Source of the DNA: Glycomyces tenuis DSM 44171
GTDB lineage: Bacteria; Actinomycetota; Actinomycetes; Mycobacteriales; Micromonosporaceae
Assembly: GCF_000427885.1 (NCBI RefSeq)
Contig: NZ_ATYW01000017.1
Span: 124,001 to 188,000, forward strand
Direction of reading: 5' to 3'
Length of the DNA: 64,000 nt
This document shows positions 16,268 through 25,454 of this stretch, piece after piece. Both the position numbers and the translations under genes were made by a program. The stretch's first letter is position 1. The number at the start of each line of letters is the position of its first letter. The notes beneath the pieces were generated by a model. The model saw nothing but the letters and a program-made list of their open reading frames with translations, did no database searches and was not told the DNA's origin.

Positions 16268-18682
16268 TCAGACCGAGACCTCGACCTTGTCGGCGTCGCG
16301 GTGCGGGTGGCGGCGCTCCAGGGCGGCGCCCTCGACGTCCACGTCCGGCAGGATCCGGTCGAGCCACTTCGGCAGCCACCAGACCTTGTCCCCGAACAGG
16401 TGCATCAGGGCCGGGATGATGAGCATCCGCACCAGGAAGGCGTCGACCAGGACGCCGAAGGCGAGGGCGAAGCCGATCGGCCGGATCATCGCCGAGTGCG
16501 AGAAGACGAAGCCGCCGAAGACGGAGATCATGATGATCGCCGCCGCGGTCACCACGGCCCGGCCGGCGCGCAGGCCGTGGACCACGGCCGGGCGGGCCGG
16601 GACGCCGTGGGCGTAGGCCTCGCGCATGCCCGAGCCGAGGAACAGCATGTAGTCCATCGCGAGTCCGAACAGGACGCCGACGACGATGGTCGGCAGGAAG
16701 TTCAGGATCGGCCCGGGCGTGTCGACGCCGAAGACGTCCGCGAGCCAGCCCCACTGGTAGATCGCCACGACGCCGCCGAGCGCGGCGAAGTAGCTGAGGA
16801 TGAACCCGAGCGTGGCGATGACCGGCACGAGGATCGAGCGGAACACCAGGATGAGGATGAGCAGCGACAGGCCGACGACGACCGCGAGGTAGACCGGGAG
16901 GGCGTCGGCGAGCTTCTCGGAGATGTCGATGTTGCCGCTGGCGCTGCCCGCGACGCCGATGTCCTCGACGCCCTCGACGTCGAGGCCGCGCAGGGTGTGC
17001 ACGAGCTCCTCGGTCGACTCGCTCGTCGGCCCCTCGGCGGGGACGACCTGGAACGCGGCGACGGTGCGGTCCTCGGAGAGGCCGACGGGCGCGACCGCCT
17101 CCACGTCGTCCTCGGCCGCGATCGCCTGGGCGACGGCGGCCTGGGCGGCCTGCGCCTCGGCCTCGCCGGGCGAGCCGGGGAGGTCGGCGACCACCAGCAG
17201 CGGGCCGTTGGCGCCCTCGCCGAAGCGCTCGGCGATCGTGGCGTACGCCTGGTACTGCGTCGTGTCGTGCGGCTCCGAGGAGCCGTCGGGCAGGTTGAGC
17301 CGCATGTCCATGGCGGGCAGCGCGACCAGGACGAGCGCGCCGACCGCGACGAGCGCCCGGAGAGCGGCGCGGGGAGTCGACATGGCCTTCAGGGGCTTCT
17401 CGTCGCCGCCGCCGCCGTTCGCTTCGCGTGCCGCCCGCTCCTTGCGGCCGAGGACCTTCATGCCCACCAGCGAGAGCAGCGCGGGCATGAACGTCACGGC
17501 CACCAGCACCGCGACCGCGACGCAGAACGCGCCGACCGAGCCCATCAGGCCGAGGAACGGGATACCGGTGACGTTCAGCGCCACCAGTGCGATCAGGACG
17601 GTCGTCCCGGCGAACACGACCGCGTTGCCGGAGGTGCCGTTGGCGAGGGCGATCGACTCGTCGAGGTCGTAGCCCTCCTTGAGCTGGCGGCGGTGCCGGT
17701 TGAGGATGAACAGCGAGTAGTCGATGCCGACGGCCAGGCCGAGCATGAGGCCGAGGATCGGCGTCACCGACGCCATGTCCACGACGCTGGACAGCGACAT
17801 CGTCGCCAGCGCGCCGACGCCGACGCCGACGAGCGCGGTCAGCAGCGGCAGGCCCGCGCCGATCAGGGTGCCGAGCATGACGATCAGGACGACGCCGGCG
17901 ACGATCAGGCCCACGACCTCGCTGACGCCGAACAGGCTCGGGAGCGGGTCGCTCATCTCGGAGGAGTAGTCGACCGCGACGCCCTCGAGCGGCGCCTCGT
18001 CGAAGACGTCGGTCACGCCCGCCTTGGTCTCGGGGGTGACCTCCATCTGCGGCTCGGTGAACGCGACGTTGACGATCGCGGCGCTGCCGTCCTCGGAGAC
18101 GGTGGTGATGCCCTCGGCGAGTTCGAGCATGGCCGCGCCCTGTTCGAGGGCGGCGGCCTGCGCCTCGGCCTCGGCCAGGCCCGCCTGGACCTCGGCCTCC
18201 TGGGCGTCGAGCTCGGAGGACGATCCGCCCTGCTCGCGGGCGGCGTCGATCTGGGCCTGGGCCGCCTCGAGCTCCTCGCGGGCGGCCTCGATCTCGGCCG
18301 CGCCCGCCTCGATCGCCTGCGCCCGCTCGGCGCGCTCGGCCTCGGCGGCGAAGGGGTCGACGACGGCCGCGACGCCGTCGGCCTCGCCCGCTTCGGCGGC
18401 CAGGGCGCTGATCTCGGCTCGCTGCTCCTCGGTGAAGGGCTCGCCGTCCTCGGTGCTCAGCACGATGCTGCCGCTGCCGCCCGAGGCCTGGGGCAGCTCC
18501 TCCTGGAGGTGCTCGGTCACCTCCTCGGTGGCGGTGCCCGGGATCGAGAACGCGTTGGACAGCGTCCCGCCGAACAGGGTGAACGCCGCGGCCGCGGCCG
18601 CGAGCAGCACGGCCCAAGCGGCGATGACGGTCCAGGCGCGGCGGGCGCTCCAGCGCCCGACCCGGAAGAGGAACTCAGCCAT
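16268..18682 (-). CDS. MMPL/RND-family membrane exporter
   Basis: An 804-residue MMPL-type RND transporter, expected to move lipids or drugs out using the proton gradient. A helix follows RVGRWSARRAWTVIAAW at the N-terminus. The first outer loop contains a long Glu/Ala-rich coiled coil (about residues 115-205). Two blocks of five to six helices follow, including IGAGLPLLTALVGVGVGAL with VGIDYSLFIL (Asp-Tyr proton relay) and LFGLAMDYMLFLGSGMREAYAHG. The TetR gene lies 23 nt upstream in the same direction, so the pair is an operon in which the repressor probably senses the exported compound. No gene or terminator was seen in 16037-16267. Confidence 0.9.
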   Translation of the reverse strand: MAEFLFRVGRWSARRAWTVIAAWAVLLAAAAAAFTLFGGTLSNAFSIPGTATEEVTEHLQEELPQASGGSGSIVLSTEDGEPFTEEQRAEISALAAEAGEADGVAAVVDPFAAEAERAERAQAIEAGAAEIEAAREELEAAQAQIDAAREQGGSSSELDAQEAEVQAGLAEAEAQAAALEQGAAMLELAEGITTVSEDGSAAIVNVAFTEPQMEVTPETKAGVTDVFDEAPLEGVAVDYSSEMSDPLPSLFGVSEVVGLIVAGVVLIVMLGTLIGAGLPLLTALVGVGVGALATMSLSSVVDMASVTPILGLMLGLAVGIDYSLFILNRHRRQLKEGYDLDESIALANGTSGNAVVFAGTTVLIALVALNVTGIPFLGLMGSVGAFCVAVAVLVAVTFMPALLSLVGMKVLGRKERAAREANGGGGDEKPLKAMSTPRAALRALVAVGALVLVALPAMDMRLNLPDGSSEPHDTTQYQAYATIAERFGEGANGPLLVVADLPGSPGEAEAQAAQAAVAQAIAAEDDVEAVAPVGLSEDRTVAAFQVVPAEGPTSESTEELVHTLRGLDVEGVEDIGVAGSASGNIDISEKLADALPVYLAVVVGLSLLILILVFRSILVPVIATLGFILSYFAALGGVVAIYQWGWLADVFGVDTPGPILNFLPTIVVGVLFGLAMDYMLFLGSGMREAYAHGVPARPAVVHGLRAGRAVVTAAAIIMISVFGGFVFSHSAMIRPIGFALAFGVLVDAFLVRMLIIPALMHLFGDKVWWLPKWLDRILPDVDVEGAALERRHPHRDADKVEVSV

Positions 18683-18705
18683 GTCGGCCTTTCTGTGTCG
18701 GCGGT

Positions 18706-19341
18706 TCAGGAAGCGTGGGAGTCCGGTTCGCGGAGGACGGAGGCCAGGCTCGCGATGAGCTCGTCCCAGACCCGCCGCGAGGCGGGCGTGTCGGCTCCGC
18801 CGGTGGCGGTGATCCACCGGTCGACGAGGCCGAGCAGGCCGCCGCCGAAGGCCGCGACCAGCAGCTCCACCGTGAGCACGTCGCTGTCGGGATGGCGCTG
18901 CGCGATGACGGTGGACATCCGGTCGGTGAACAGGGCGAAGGCGCGCTGCATCAGCACGGCCTCGCGGGTCGACTGCCTCGGGTCCTCGGCGTCGAGGACT
19001 TCGATGAGGTAGGCCACCGGCGGCACCAGCTGGTCGCCCGAGGCGGTGGCCGCCAGGTCCTCCAGGATGGTGCCGGCCTCGCGCGAGGCGTTCGCGGCCT
19101 CCATCCGGCCGACGACCTCGACGAGCATCTGCCCGGCCACCTCGGTCGCCACGTCCTCCAGGGAGGCGAAGTGGTTGAAGACCGTGCGGCGCGAGACGTC
19201 GGCCACGGCGGCCAGCTCGTCGACGGAGAAGTCGGCGCTGCGGTGCTCGTGCATGAGCGCCGCGGCGGCCTCCAGGATCGCCTGGCGGCTCTTGGCCTTC
19301 AGCGCCGCACGGCGGTCGGCGGAGTCGGATGTCGCGTCCAC
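18706..19341 (-). CDS. TetR-family regulator of the MMPL exporter
   Basis: A 211-residue TetR repressor. The N-terminal helix-turn-helix reads FSVDELAAVADVSRRTVFNHFASLEDV; the C-terminal half is a helical ligand domain. The GTG at 19341 was chosen because a -10-like TAGTGT ends 7 nt before it, so the mRNA is probably leaderless. A perfect palindrome at 19365-19377 lies in the promoter. The MMPL gene follows in the same operon, so autoregulation would control the exporter too. Confidence 0.88.
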   Translation of the reverse strand: MDATSDSADRRAALKAKSRQAILEAAAALMHEHRSADFSVDELAAVADVSRRTVFNHFASLEDVATEVAGQMLVEVVGRMEAANASREAGTILEDLAATASGDQLVPPVAYLIEVLDAEDPRQSTREAVLMQRAFALFTDRMSTVIAQRHPDSDVLTVELLVAAFGGGLLGLVDRWITATGGADTPASRRVWDELIASLASVLREPDSHAS

Positions 19342-19345
19342 GGCG

Positions 19346-19377
19346 CCTACACTAAATGCAACGATGCACTCAGTGCA
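19346..19377 (-). promoter_or_regulatory. Leaderless promoter and operator of the tetR-mmpL operon
   Basis: On the minus strand TTGCAC and TAGTGT, 18 nt apart, precede the GTG at 19341 by only 7 nt. The perfect palindrome TGCACT-C-AGTGCA (19365-19377) overlaps the -35 box, with an extra TGCA half-site nearby; this is the expected TetR operator position. The rest of the gap up to 19554 shows no gene. Confidence 0.6.
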
Positions 19378-19554
19378 AAGAAATGGGCTGTGGCAGCTCG
19401 CACAGCGGCCGCGCGTCCTTCTCAGGATTTCCTGTGAATCGGCGCCGCGGCGGAGCTCGCGGGCCCTCGGGGCGCACGCCGCGGGAGCGGCGCTCACAGC
19501 GTTCTCCCAGAAGTCCCCAGGACCCGGCCAGCCCGGGCCGCCAGGATCGCGGCC

Positions 19555-20469
19555 ATGACCGTGATAGCGATACGAGGGCTGACCAAGCGGTACGGCCCCG
19601 ACACCGTGGTGGACGACCTGTCGTTCACCGTCGAACCCGGCCAGGTGACCGGATTCCTCGGCCCCAACGGCGCCGGGAAGTCCACCACCATGAAGATGAT
19701 CCTGGGCCTGGCCGCCCCCACGCGCGGCACCGTCGCCATCGGCGGCAGGCGCTACGGCGAGCTGCCGGTGCCGCTGACGGAGGTCGGCGCGCTGCTCGAC
19801 GCCGGCGCCGTCCACGGCGCCAGGAAGGCGCGCGACCACCTGCTGGCGCTCGCCGTGAGCAACGGCCTCCCCCGGAGGCGGGTCGACGAGGTGCTCGCCC
19901 GGACCGGTCTCGAAGGCGTGGCCGACAGGCGGGCCGGAGGCTTCTCCCTCGGCATGCGCCAGCGGCTCGGCATCGCGGCCGCACTGCTCGGCGAGCCGCG
20001 GGCGCTCATCTTCGACGAGCCGGTGAACGGGCTCGACCCCGAGGGCATCCGGTGGGTCAGGGACTTCATGCGCTCGCTCGCCCGCGAGGGCCGCTCGGTG
20101 CTGGTCTCCAGCCACCTCATGAGCGAGATGGCGCTGACCGCCGACCACCTCGTGGTCATCGGCAGGGGCAGGCTCATCGCCGACACCGGCATGGGCGAGT
20201 TCATGCGCTCCAGCGGACAGGGGACCGTGCTCGTCCGCACCGCCGAATCCGAGCGGTTCTCGCTCCTGCTGACCGCAGCCGGGGCCGCCGTGCGCGACGG
20301 CCTCGAAGCCGCGCTCGTCGTCTCCGGCATGGACGGCGACGAGATCGGCAGGCTCGCCGCCTACCACGGCATCGCGCTCTCGGAGCTCACCCCGCAGCAG
20401 GCCTCATTGGAGGACGCCTTCATGGAGCTGACCCGGGACAGCGTCGAATTCCAGGGGGCCGGGGCATGA
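19555..20469 (+). CDS. ABC exporter ATP-binding protein
   Basis: A 304-residue ABC ATPase of the DrrA/CcmA-like exporter group. Walker A is GPNGAGKST, the signature is FSLGMRQRLG, Walker B is ALIFDEP followed by VNGLDPEG, and the switch His is in SSHLMSE. A C-terminal extension follows, typical of such exporters. Its TGA overlaps the ATG of the permease gene, so the two form one transporter, probably for export of a peptide or drug or for membrane stress. A two-component system follows directly and may control it. Confidence 0.92.
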   Translation: MTVIAIRGLTKRYGPDTVVDDLSFTVEPGQVTGFLGPNGAGKSTTMKMILGLAAPTRGTVAIGGRRYGELPVPLTEVGALLDAGAVHGARKARDHLLALAVSNGLPRRRVDEVLARTGLEGVADRRAGGFSLGMRQRLGIAAALLGEPRALIFDEPVNGLDPEGIRWVRDFMRSLAREGRSVLVSSHLMSEMALTADHLVVIGRGRLIADTGMGEFMRSSGQGTVLVRTAESERFSLLLTAAGAAVRDGLEAALVVSGMDGDEIGRLAAYHGIALSELTPQQASLEDAFMELTRDSVEFQGAGA

Positions 20470-21269
20470 CCGCGATCGCCGACGCGCCCGCGGTGGCCTT
20501 CCACCGCACCCTCCGCGCGGAGTGGATCAAGCTCCGCAGCCTGCGCTCCACCTGGTACACCCTGGCCGGCCTCTTCGCCGTCGGCATGGGGATCACCTCG
20601 CTCGCCATGGGCTCGGCGGTCGCGGCCGAGTACGAGAGCCTCACGGCCGCCGAGCGGCTGGACTGGGACCCGACCGCCCTCAGCCTGCGGACGTACATCG
20701 TCGCCCAGTTGATCATCGGGTCGCTGGGCATCCTGACCGTCACCTCCGAGTACGCGACCGGCCTGATGCAGACCTCGCTGGCCGCCACGCCCCGCAGGCA
20801 CCGGCTGCTGGCGGCCAAGGCGATCCTGATCACCGGCGTCGCCGTGGTCACGGGCGAGGTGCTGATGTTCACTTCCTTCCTCCTCGGCCAGGCGCTCCTG
20901 GCCTCCCAGGACGTGCCGAACGCGAGCCTCGGCGACCCGGGGGTGCTCCCGGCCGTGGCCGGCGGCGGGGTCTACCTGGCGGCCATCGCACTGCTCGCGG
21001 TCGGTCTCGGCGCCCTCCTGCGGGCCACGGCCGGGGCCCTGGCCACACTGGTGGGCGTCATCTTCCTGATCCCGGGCTTCTCGGGCCTGTTCCCCTCGTG
21101 GCTGGAGGACCTGCTCGACTTCTGGCCGACCGCGGGCGGGGCCGCGGTCATGGCGACGGTCCCCGACCCCGACTTCCCGCACCCCTGGCTCAACCTGGGC
21201 GGGATGTGCCTCGGCGTCGCCGCCGTGCTGGCGGCCGCGTTCGTCCTCTTCCGACGGCGCGACGTGTGA
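20466..21269 (+). CDS. ABC exporter permease (ABC-2 type)
   Basis: A 267-residue membrane protein with about six hydrophobic segments (for example IVAQLIIGSLGILTV and LATLVGVIFLIPGF) and a charged FHRTLRAEWIKLRSLRSTWYT start typical of ABC-2 permeases paired with CcmA-like ATPases. The ATG at 20466 overlaps the ATPase stop (ATGA). It ends 37 nt before the response-regulator gene. Confidence 0.88.
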   Translation: MTAIADAPAVAFHRTLRAEWIKLRSLRSTWYTLAGLFAVGMGITSLAMGSAVAAEYESLTAAERLDWDPTALSLRTYIVAQLIIGSLGILTVTSEYATGLMQTSLAATPRRHRLLAAKAILITGVAVVTGEVLMFTSFLLGQALLASQDVPNASLGDPGVLPAVAGGGVYLAAIALLAVGLGALLRATAGALATLVGVIFLIPGFSGLFPSWLEDLLDFWPTAGGAAVMATVPDPDFPHPWLNLGGMCLGVAAVLAAAFVLFRRRDV

Positions 21270-21306
21270 GGGGCCGCGGCCGCCGCGCTTCCGTATGCTG
21301 GGCGTC

Positions 21307-22014
21307 GTGGAGATGACGGAGACGGATCATCTGCTGGTGGTCGACGACGAGGCGACCGTGCGCGAGCTGCTGTCGGCGACGCCGCGGTTCGCCGGGTTCC
21401 GGGTGTCCTCGGCGGCGAACGCCGCCGAGGCGGTCGCCCTGGCCGAGGCCGAGCCGCCGGACCTGGTGCTGCTCGACGTGATGCTGCCGGACACGGACGG
21501 CTTCGAGGTGGTCCGGCGGCTCCGCGAGCGGCGCCCGGCGGGCCGCACCGGGCCGGTGCCGGTCCTGTTCCTCACCGCGCGGGGCCGCCAGGCCGACAAG
21601 GTCACCGGGCTCTCGCTCGGCGCCGACGACTACGTGACCAAGCCGTTCGACCTCGAGGAGCTGATCGCCCGCATCCGGGCGATCCTGCGCCGCACCGCGG
21701 GCCACCGCCCGGAGGTGCTGACGGTGGGCGCGCTCGCGCTCGACGCCGAAGGGCGCCAGGTGACGCGGGGCGGGGAGCCGGTCCGCCTCTCCCCCACCGA
21801 GTTCCGGCTCCTGCACTACCTGATGGAGAACGCCGGGCGCGTGGTGTCCAAGGCCGAGATCCTCGAGCGGGTGTGGCGCTACGACTTCGGCGGCGACTCC
21901 GGCATCGTCGACACGTACATCTCCTATCTGCGCCGCAAGGTCGACGACACCGAGCCCAAGCTCATCCACACCGTCCACGGCACGGGCTATGTGATGCGGG
22001 AGCCGCGGCCGTGA
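21307..22014 (+). CDS. OmpR/PhoB-family response regulator
   Basis: A 235-residue response regulator. The receiver has the acidic pair in LVVDDE (residues 11-15), phosphoacceptor Asp57 (LVLLDVMLP) and the conserved Lys in VTKPFD; a C-terminal winged helix contains LSPTEFRLLHYLMENAGRVV. GTG at 21307 is preferred because TATGCT lies 7 nt upstream, suggesting a leaderless mRNA; ATG at 21295 or 21313 are alternatives. The stop overlaps the kinase start (GTGA). The likely target is the ABC exporter upstream or membrane homeostasis. Confidence 0.9.
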   Translation: MEMTETDHLLVVDDEATVRELLSATPRFAGFRVSSAANAAEAVALAEAEPPDLVLLDVMLPDTDGFEVVRRLRERRPAGRTGPVPVLFLTARGRQADKVTGLSLGADDYVTKPFDLEELIARIRAILRRTAGHRPEVLTVGALALDAEGRQVTRGGEPVRLSPTEFRLLHYLMENAGRVVSKAEILERVWRYDFGGDSGIVDTYISYLRRKVDDTEPKLIHTVHGTGYVMREPRP

Positions 22015-23462
22015 GGTCGCCGCTGCACCGGTTCTCGCTGCGCGCCAGACTGCTGGCGCTGACGTCGGTGCTGCTGCTGGCGGGCCTGTCCCTCATCGGC
22101 GCGGTCGTGTCCGACCGCCTGGAGCGGTACCAGCTCGACCGGATCGACGAGCGGCTGCGGTCGTTCACCGCGATCGTCTCGCAGGTGTCGGCCACCGGGC
22201 CCGTCGAGCCCGGACAGGCCGCCGAACGGCCCGAGCTGCTGGATCCGGCGCTCGACCTGGTCGGCGCCCCGTACCTGGTCTACCTCGACGCGGACGGCGA
22301 GCCGATCAGCGAACTGCAATCGTCGCGAGTGGATGGAGCCTCGCTGCCTCCGCTGGAGCGGCTGCGGGCGGTCCCCGTCGACGGGGAGGCGGTCACCGTG
22401 GACGGCGCGGAACGCTGGCGGGTCGTCGCCCTCTCGGCCGCGAACTGGGACGGGACGGTGATCGCCGCCGCGCCGCTCGACGAGGCCGACGCCGCCGTCA
22501 CCGCGCTGCGGACCACCAGCGTCGTCAGCGGCGCCGTGCTGCTCGTCGCGCTGACCGCGATCGGCTGGTTCGCCCTCGGGCGGGGCCTGCGGCCGCTGCG
22601 CCGGATCGAGCACACGGCCGCGGCGATCGCCGGAGGCGACCTCACCAGACGAGTGCCGCTGCTGGCGCCGTCCACTACGGAGATCGGGCATCTGGCGGAC
22701 TCGCTCAACACCATGCTCGGGCAGCTCGAGCGGGCCTTCGCGGAGCAGGCGGCGTCGGAGGCGAGGATGCGCGACCTGGTCTGGGACGTCAGCCACGAAC
22801 TGCGCACGCCGCTGGTCGGCATCAAGGGCTCGACCGAGCTCTACCGCATGGGCGCGATGCCCGATCGATCCGATGTGGACGAGGCGATGCGGCGCATCGA
22901 CGGCGAGGCCACCCGGCTGGCGGCCCTCACCGAGGACCTGCTGCTGCTGGCGCAGCTCGACGAGGCGCCCGAGGCGCAGCTGGAGCGGATGCCGATGGAC
23001 CTGCGCACGCTCGCGGGCGAGGCCCGGCACGACGTGCGCTCGCTCGATCCGTCCCGGCCGGTCGAGCTGACCGGGCCGGACGGGACCGGCGCGCCCGGCC
23101 CCGCGCCGGTCCTCGCCGACGAGGCCAGGCTGCGGCAGGTCGTCACCAACCTGGTCGGGAACGCCGTCGCGCACACCCCCGCCGGCACGCCGGTGCGCAT
23201 CGGCGTCGGCACCTCGGGCGGGCGATCCGTGCTGGAGGTGGCGGACGAGGGCCCGGGGATGACGGCCGAGCAGGCGAGCCGCGTCTTCGACCGCTTCTAC
23301 CGGGCCGACCGCTCCCGCAACCGCCAGGGCGGGGCGAACGCCGGGCTCGGGCTGTCCATCGCCCGCTCCCTCGCCAGGGCCCACGGCGGCGACGTCGAAC
23401 TGACGACGGCCGTGGGCGAAGGCGCCCGCTTCAGGCTGGCATTGCCGTTGGACCGGGACTGA
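22011..23462 (+). CDS. Sensor histidine kinase, HAMP/HisKA type
   Basis: A 483-residue membrane sensor kinase. Helices at about 14-34 and 170-190 flank an extracellular sensor of roughly 135 residues. A HAMP linker follows (to about 243), then the phosphorylated His262 in DVSHELRTPL and an HATPase domain with NLVGNAVAHTP (N box), VADEGPGM (G1) and GLGLSIARSL (G2). GTG at 22011 overlaps the response-regulator stop. The gene ends 8 nt from the convergent TetR gene. Confidence 0.92.
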   Translation: MRSPLHRFSLRARLLALTSVLLLAGLSLIGAVVSDRLERYQLDRIDERLRSFTAIVSQVSATGPVEPGQAAERPELLDPALDLVGAPYLVYLDADGEPISELQSSRVDGASLPPLERLRAVPVDGEAVTVDGAERWRVVALSAANWDGTVIAAAPLDEADAAVTALRTTSVVSGAVLLVALTAIGWFALGRGLRPLRRIEHTAAAIAGGDLTRRVPLLAPSTTEIGHLADSLNTMLGQLERAFAEQAASEARMRDLVWDVSHELRTPLVGIKGSTELYRMGAMPDRSDVDEAMRRIDGEATRLAALTEDLLLLAQLDEAPEAQLERMPMDLRTLAGEARHDVRSLDPSRPVELTGPDGTGAPGPAPVLADEARLRQVVTNLVGNAVAHTPAGTPVRIGVGTSGGRSVLEVADEGPGMTAEQASRVFDRFYRADRSRNRQGGANAGLGLSIARSLARAHGGDVELTTAVGEGARFRLALPLDRD

Positions 23463-23470
23463 GACGCCGC

Positions 23471-24190
23471 TCAGCCTTGGAGTTCGGCGACGGCGCGGGT
23501 GAGCCACTCGGTCAGCAGCGTCCGCTCGGCGTCGCTGAGCGCGGGCAGGTCCGGGACGGACGCCAGCAACGCGACGGCGAGCGCGGCCGGGCCGGAGGCG
23601 GGCGCCGCCGGGCCCGCGGCGAGGATGCCGCCGAGGACGCTCTCGAGCATCGCGTCCGCGAGCCCGGAGTCGCGCTCTCCTTCGGGGCGGCCGAGGAGCG
23701 CGAGCACGACGCCGCTGCCCGCGGCGTGGATCATGCCGACCGCGCGGGGCTCCGAGACCCGCAGCAGCCCGGCGGCCGCCACGCGCGCGACGCGGGCCTC
23801 GAGCACCTCGGCGCCCGCGGCCGTGGCGGGCGAGCGCTGGAGGCGCCCCGGCGCGGCGAGCAGCGCGTACAGGTCCGGGTTGGCGAGCCCGAAGTCGATG
23901 TGCGCGCGCCAGGCGGCGCGGAGGTCCTCGACGGGGTCGCCGTCCTCGCTCGCCGCCCGCTCCGACTTGGCGGCGGTGTAGGCGGCCATGACGTGCTCGG
24001 CGACGGCGTCCAAGAGCCCGTCCTTGTCGCCGAAGAGCCGGAAGATCGTCGGCGCGGGCACTCCGGCGGCCTGGGCGACCGCGCGCGTGGTCACGGCGCG
24101 CGAGCCGCCGTCGCGCAGCAGGCGAGAGGCGGCGTCGACGATCCGCGAGCGCGCGTCGGCGCGGTCGGCGGGAACGGGCGAATCAGGCAT
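23471..24190 (-). CDS. TetR-family transcriptional regulator
   Basis: A 239-residue TetR repressor: N-terminal VTTRAVAQAAGVPAPTIFRLFGDKDGLL helix-turn-helix and a long Ala-rich ligand domain. It is divergent from the NmrA-like oxidoreductase gene. The 84-bp gap carries four near-identical ATC-AACGAT boxes, one adjoining its own ATG, so it most likely represses both genes. Confidence 0.88.
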   Translation of the reverse strand: MPDSPVPADRADARSRIVDAASRLLRDGGSRAVTTRAVAQAAGVPAPTIFRLFGDKDGLLDAVAEHVMAAYTAAKSERAASEDGDPVEDLRAAWRAHIDFGLANPDLYALLAAPGRLQRSPATAAGAEVLEARVARVAAAGLLRVSEPRAVGMIHAAGSGVVLALLGRPEGERDSGLADAMLESVLGGILAAGPAAPASGPAALAVALLASVPDLPALSDAERTLLTEWLTRAVAELQG

Positions 24191-24261
24191 GGATCAACGA
24201 TATCAGGTAGGTGGACCAACGATCCGAATCAATGATATCTTCTTGAGTGAATCAACGATTC
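24191..24261. promoter_or_regulatory. Four-box TetR operator array
   Basis: Four related boxes fill this short divergent promoter: GGATCAACGATATC (24191-24204), GGACCAACGATCC (24213-24225), GAATCAATGATATC (24226-24239) and GAATCAACGATTC (24249-24261). The last is a perfect GAATC-AAC-GATTC palindrome. Box centres are about 22, 13 and 22 bp apart, so pairs of dimers may bind on one face. Confidence 0.75.
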
Positions 24262-24274
24262 ACGAAGGAGAACC

Positions 24275-25132
24275 ATGCTCATCATCACCGGCGGCACCGG
24301 CCGCCTCGGATCCCTCATCGTCGACAAGCTGCTCGAACGCGTCCCCGCCGACCGGGTCGGCGTGAGCGTGCGCGACGTCGCGGGCGCCGCGGCGCTCGCC
24401 GAACGCGGCGTCCGCGTCCGGGCGGGCGACTTCACCGACCCCGCGTCGCTCGACCACGCATTCGAGGGCGCCGAGCAGGTGCTCGTCGTCTCGCCCTCGA
24501 TCCGCGGGGACGGCGCGGTCGCCGCGACCCGCGCCGCGATCGACGCCGCCGCCAGGGCCGGAGCCTCGCGCGTGCTCTACACCAGCCACCAGGCCTCGTC
24601 CGCCGACTCGCTCTTCGCGGCCCAGCACCAGCACGCGGCGGCCGAGGCGTATCTGGCCGAGCGGGCAGGCCGCTTCACCGCGCTGCGCCACGGGTTCTAC
24701 GCGAGCACCTTCGAGATCTACGTGCCGACGGCCCTGGAGACCGGGGAGTTCCGGCTCCCCGAGGACGGCCCGGTCTCGTGGACCGCGCACGGCGATCTCG
24801 CCGAGGCGGACGCCATCGCCATGACGCGACCCGGCGCCTTCGACGGGATCACCCCGGCGCTCGCCGCGCCCGAGGCGCTCGACCTCGTCGACGTCGCGCG
24901 CATCGTCGGCGAGATCACCGGCCGCACGCTCAAGCGGATCGTCGTGGACGACGAGGAATGGAAGGCGACGGCGGTCGCGGGCGGCCTCCCGGCCCCGGCG
25001 GCCGAGTTCGCCCTCGGCATGTTCCGCGCCGCGCGGCGCGGCGAGTTCGCGGTCACCGACCCGGCCCTCGAAACCGTCCTCGGCCGCCCGGCGACCTCCG
25101 CGCGGTCCGTGCTCGAAGCGATGCTGCGCTAG
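24275..25132 (+). CDS. NmrA-like NAD(P)-binding oxidoreductase
   Basis: A 285-residue Rossmann-fold protein of the atypical SDR/NmrA group. The start MLIITGGTGRLGSLI gives the GxxGxxG nucleotide motif; the later VDVARIVGEITGRTLKRI is typical of QOR2-like quinone reductases. It is preceded by AAGGAG. The divergent TetR at 24190 and the four operator boxes imply induction by a reactive or quinone-like compound. The physiological substrate is not visible in the sequence. Confidence 0.88.
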   Translation: MLIITGGTGRLGSLIVDKLLERVPADRVGVSVRDVAGAAALAERGVRVRAGDFTDPASLDHAFEGAEQVLVVSPSIRGDGAVAATRAAIDAAARAGASRVLYTSHQASSADSLFAAQHQHAAAEAYLAERAGRFTALRHGFYASTFEIYVPTALETGEFRLPEDGPVSWTAHGDLAEADAIAMTRPGAFDGITPALAAPEALDLVDVARIVGEITGRTLKRIVVDDEEWKATAVAGGLPAPAAEFALGMFRAARRGEFAVTDPALETVLGRPATSARSVLEAMLR

Positions 25133-25157
25133 GGCGTGGCGGAGCGGCCGTCGCGGC

Positions 25158-25454
25158 TCAGCCCTCGCATTCGCGCGCGAGCCGCTCATTTCCGCGCCAC
25201 AGCTCGACCGCGAGGTCGAGCACGGCGAGCGAGCGCGACGGGTCGTCCTGGCGCAGCCAGTCGAGGTTGTCGGGCGCGGCGACCAGGCGCGGCGAGTCCT
25301 CGAGGGCGACGACCCGGCCGAGCAGGCGCGGCTCGCTCTCGATGAAGGTCACGCGCAAGAGGGGCCGCCGCCAGGCCCAGGCGAAGGCCAAGGTGCGGCC
25401 GTCGACCCCGCGGTAGCCCAGTACCGGGAGCGAGTCGACGAAGTGGAGGGTCAA
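25158..25454 (-). CDS. Small hypothetical protein
   Basis: I do not recognise this 98-residue protein. The TTG at 25454 has GGAGG 7 nt upstream and overlaps the TGA of the preceding gene (TTGA), so coupling supports it being real. It contains TLHFVDSLPVLGYRGVDGRT and LLRVTFIESEP, a beta-rich start, then a helical, charged end. It is the third of three tightly coupled small genes. Confidence 0.6.
   Translation of the reverse strand: MTLHFVDSLPVLGYRGVDGRTLAFAWAWRRPLLRVTFIESEPRLLGRVVALEDSPRLVAAPDNLDWLRQDDPSRSLAVLDLAVELWRGNERLARECEG

Noticed and set aside
16301-19012. Open frame of 903 codons on the plus strand
   Set aside because: Shadow of the MMPL and TetR genes on the other strand; the product is Asp/His/Arg-rich with no recognisable motif.
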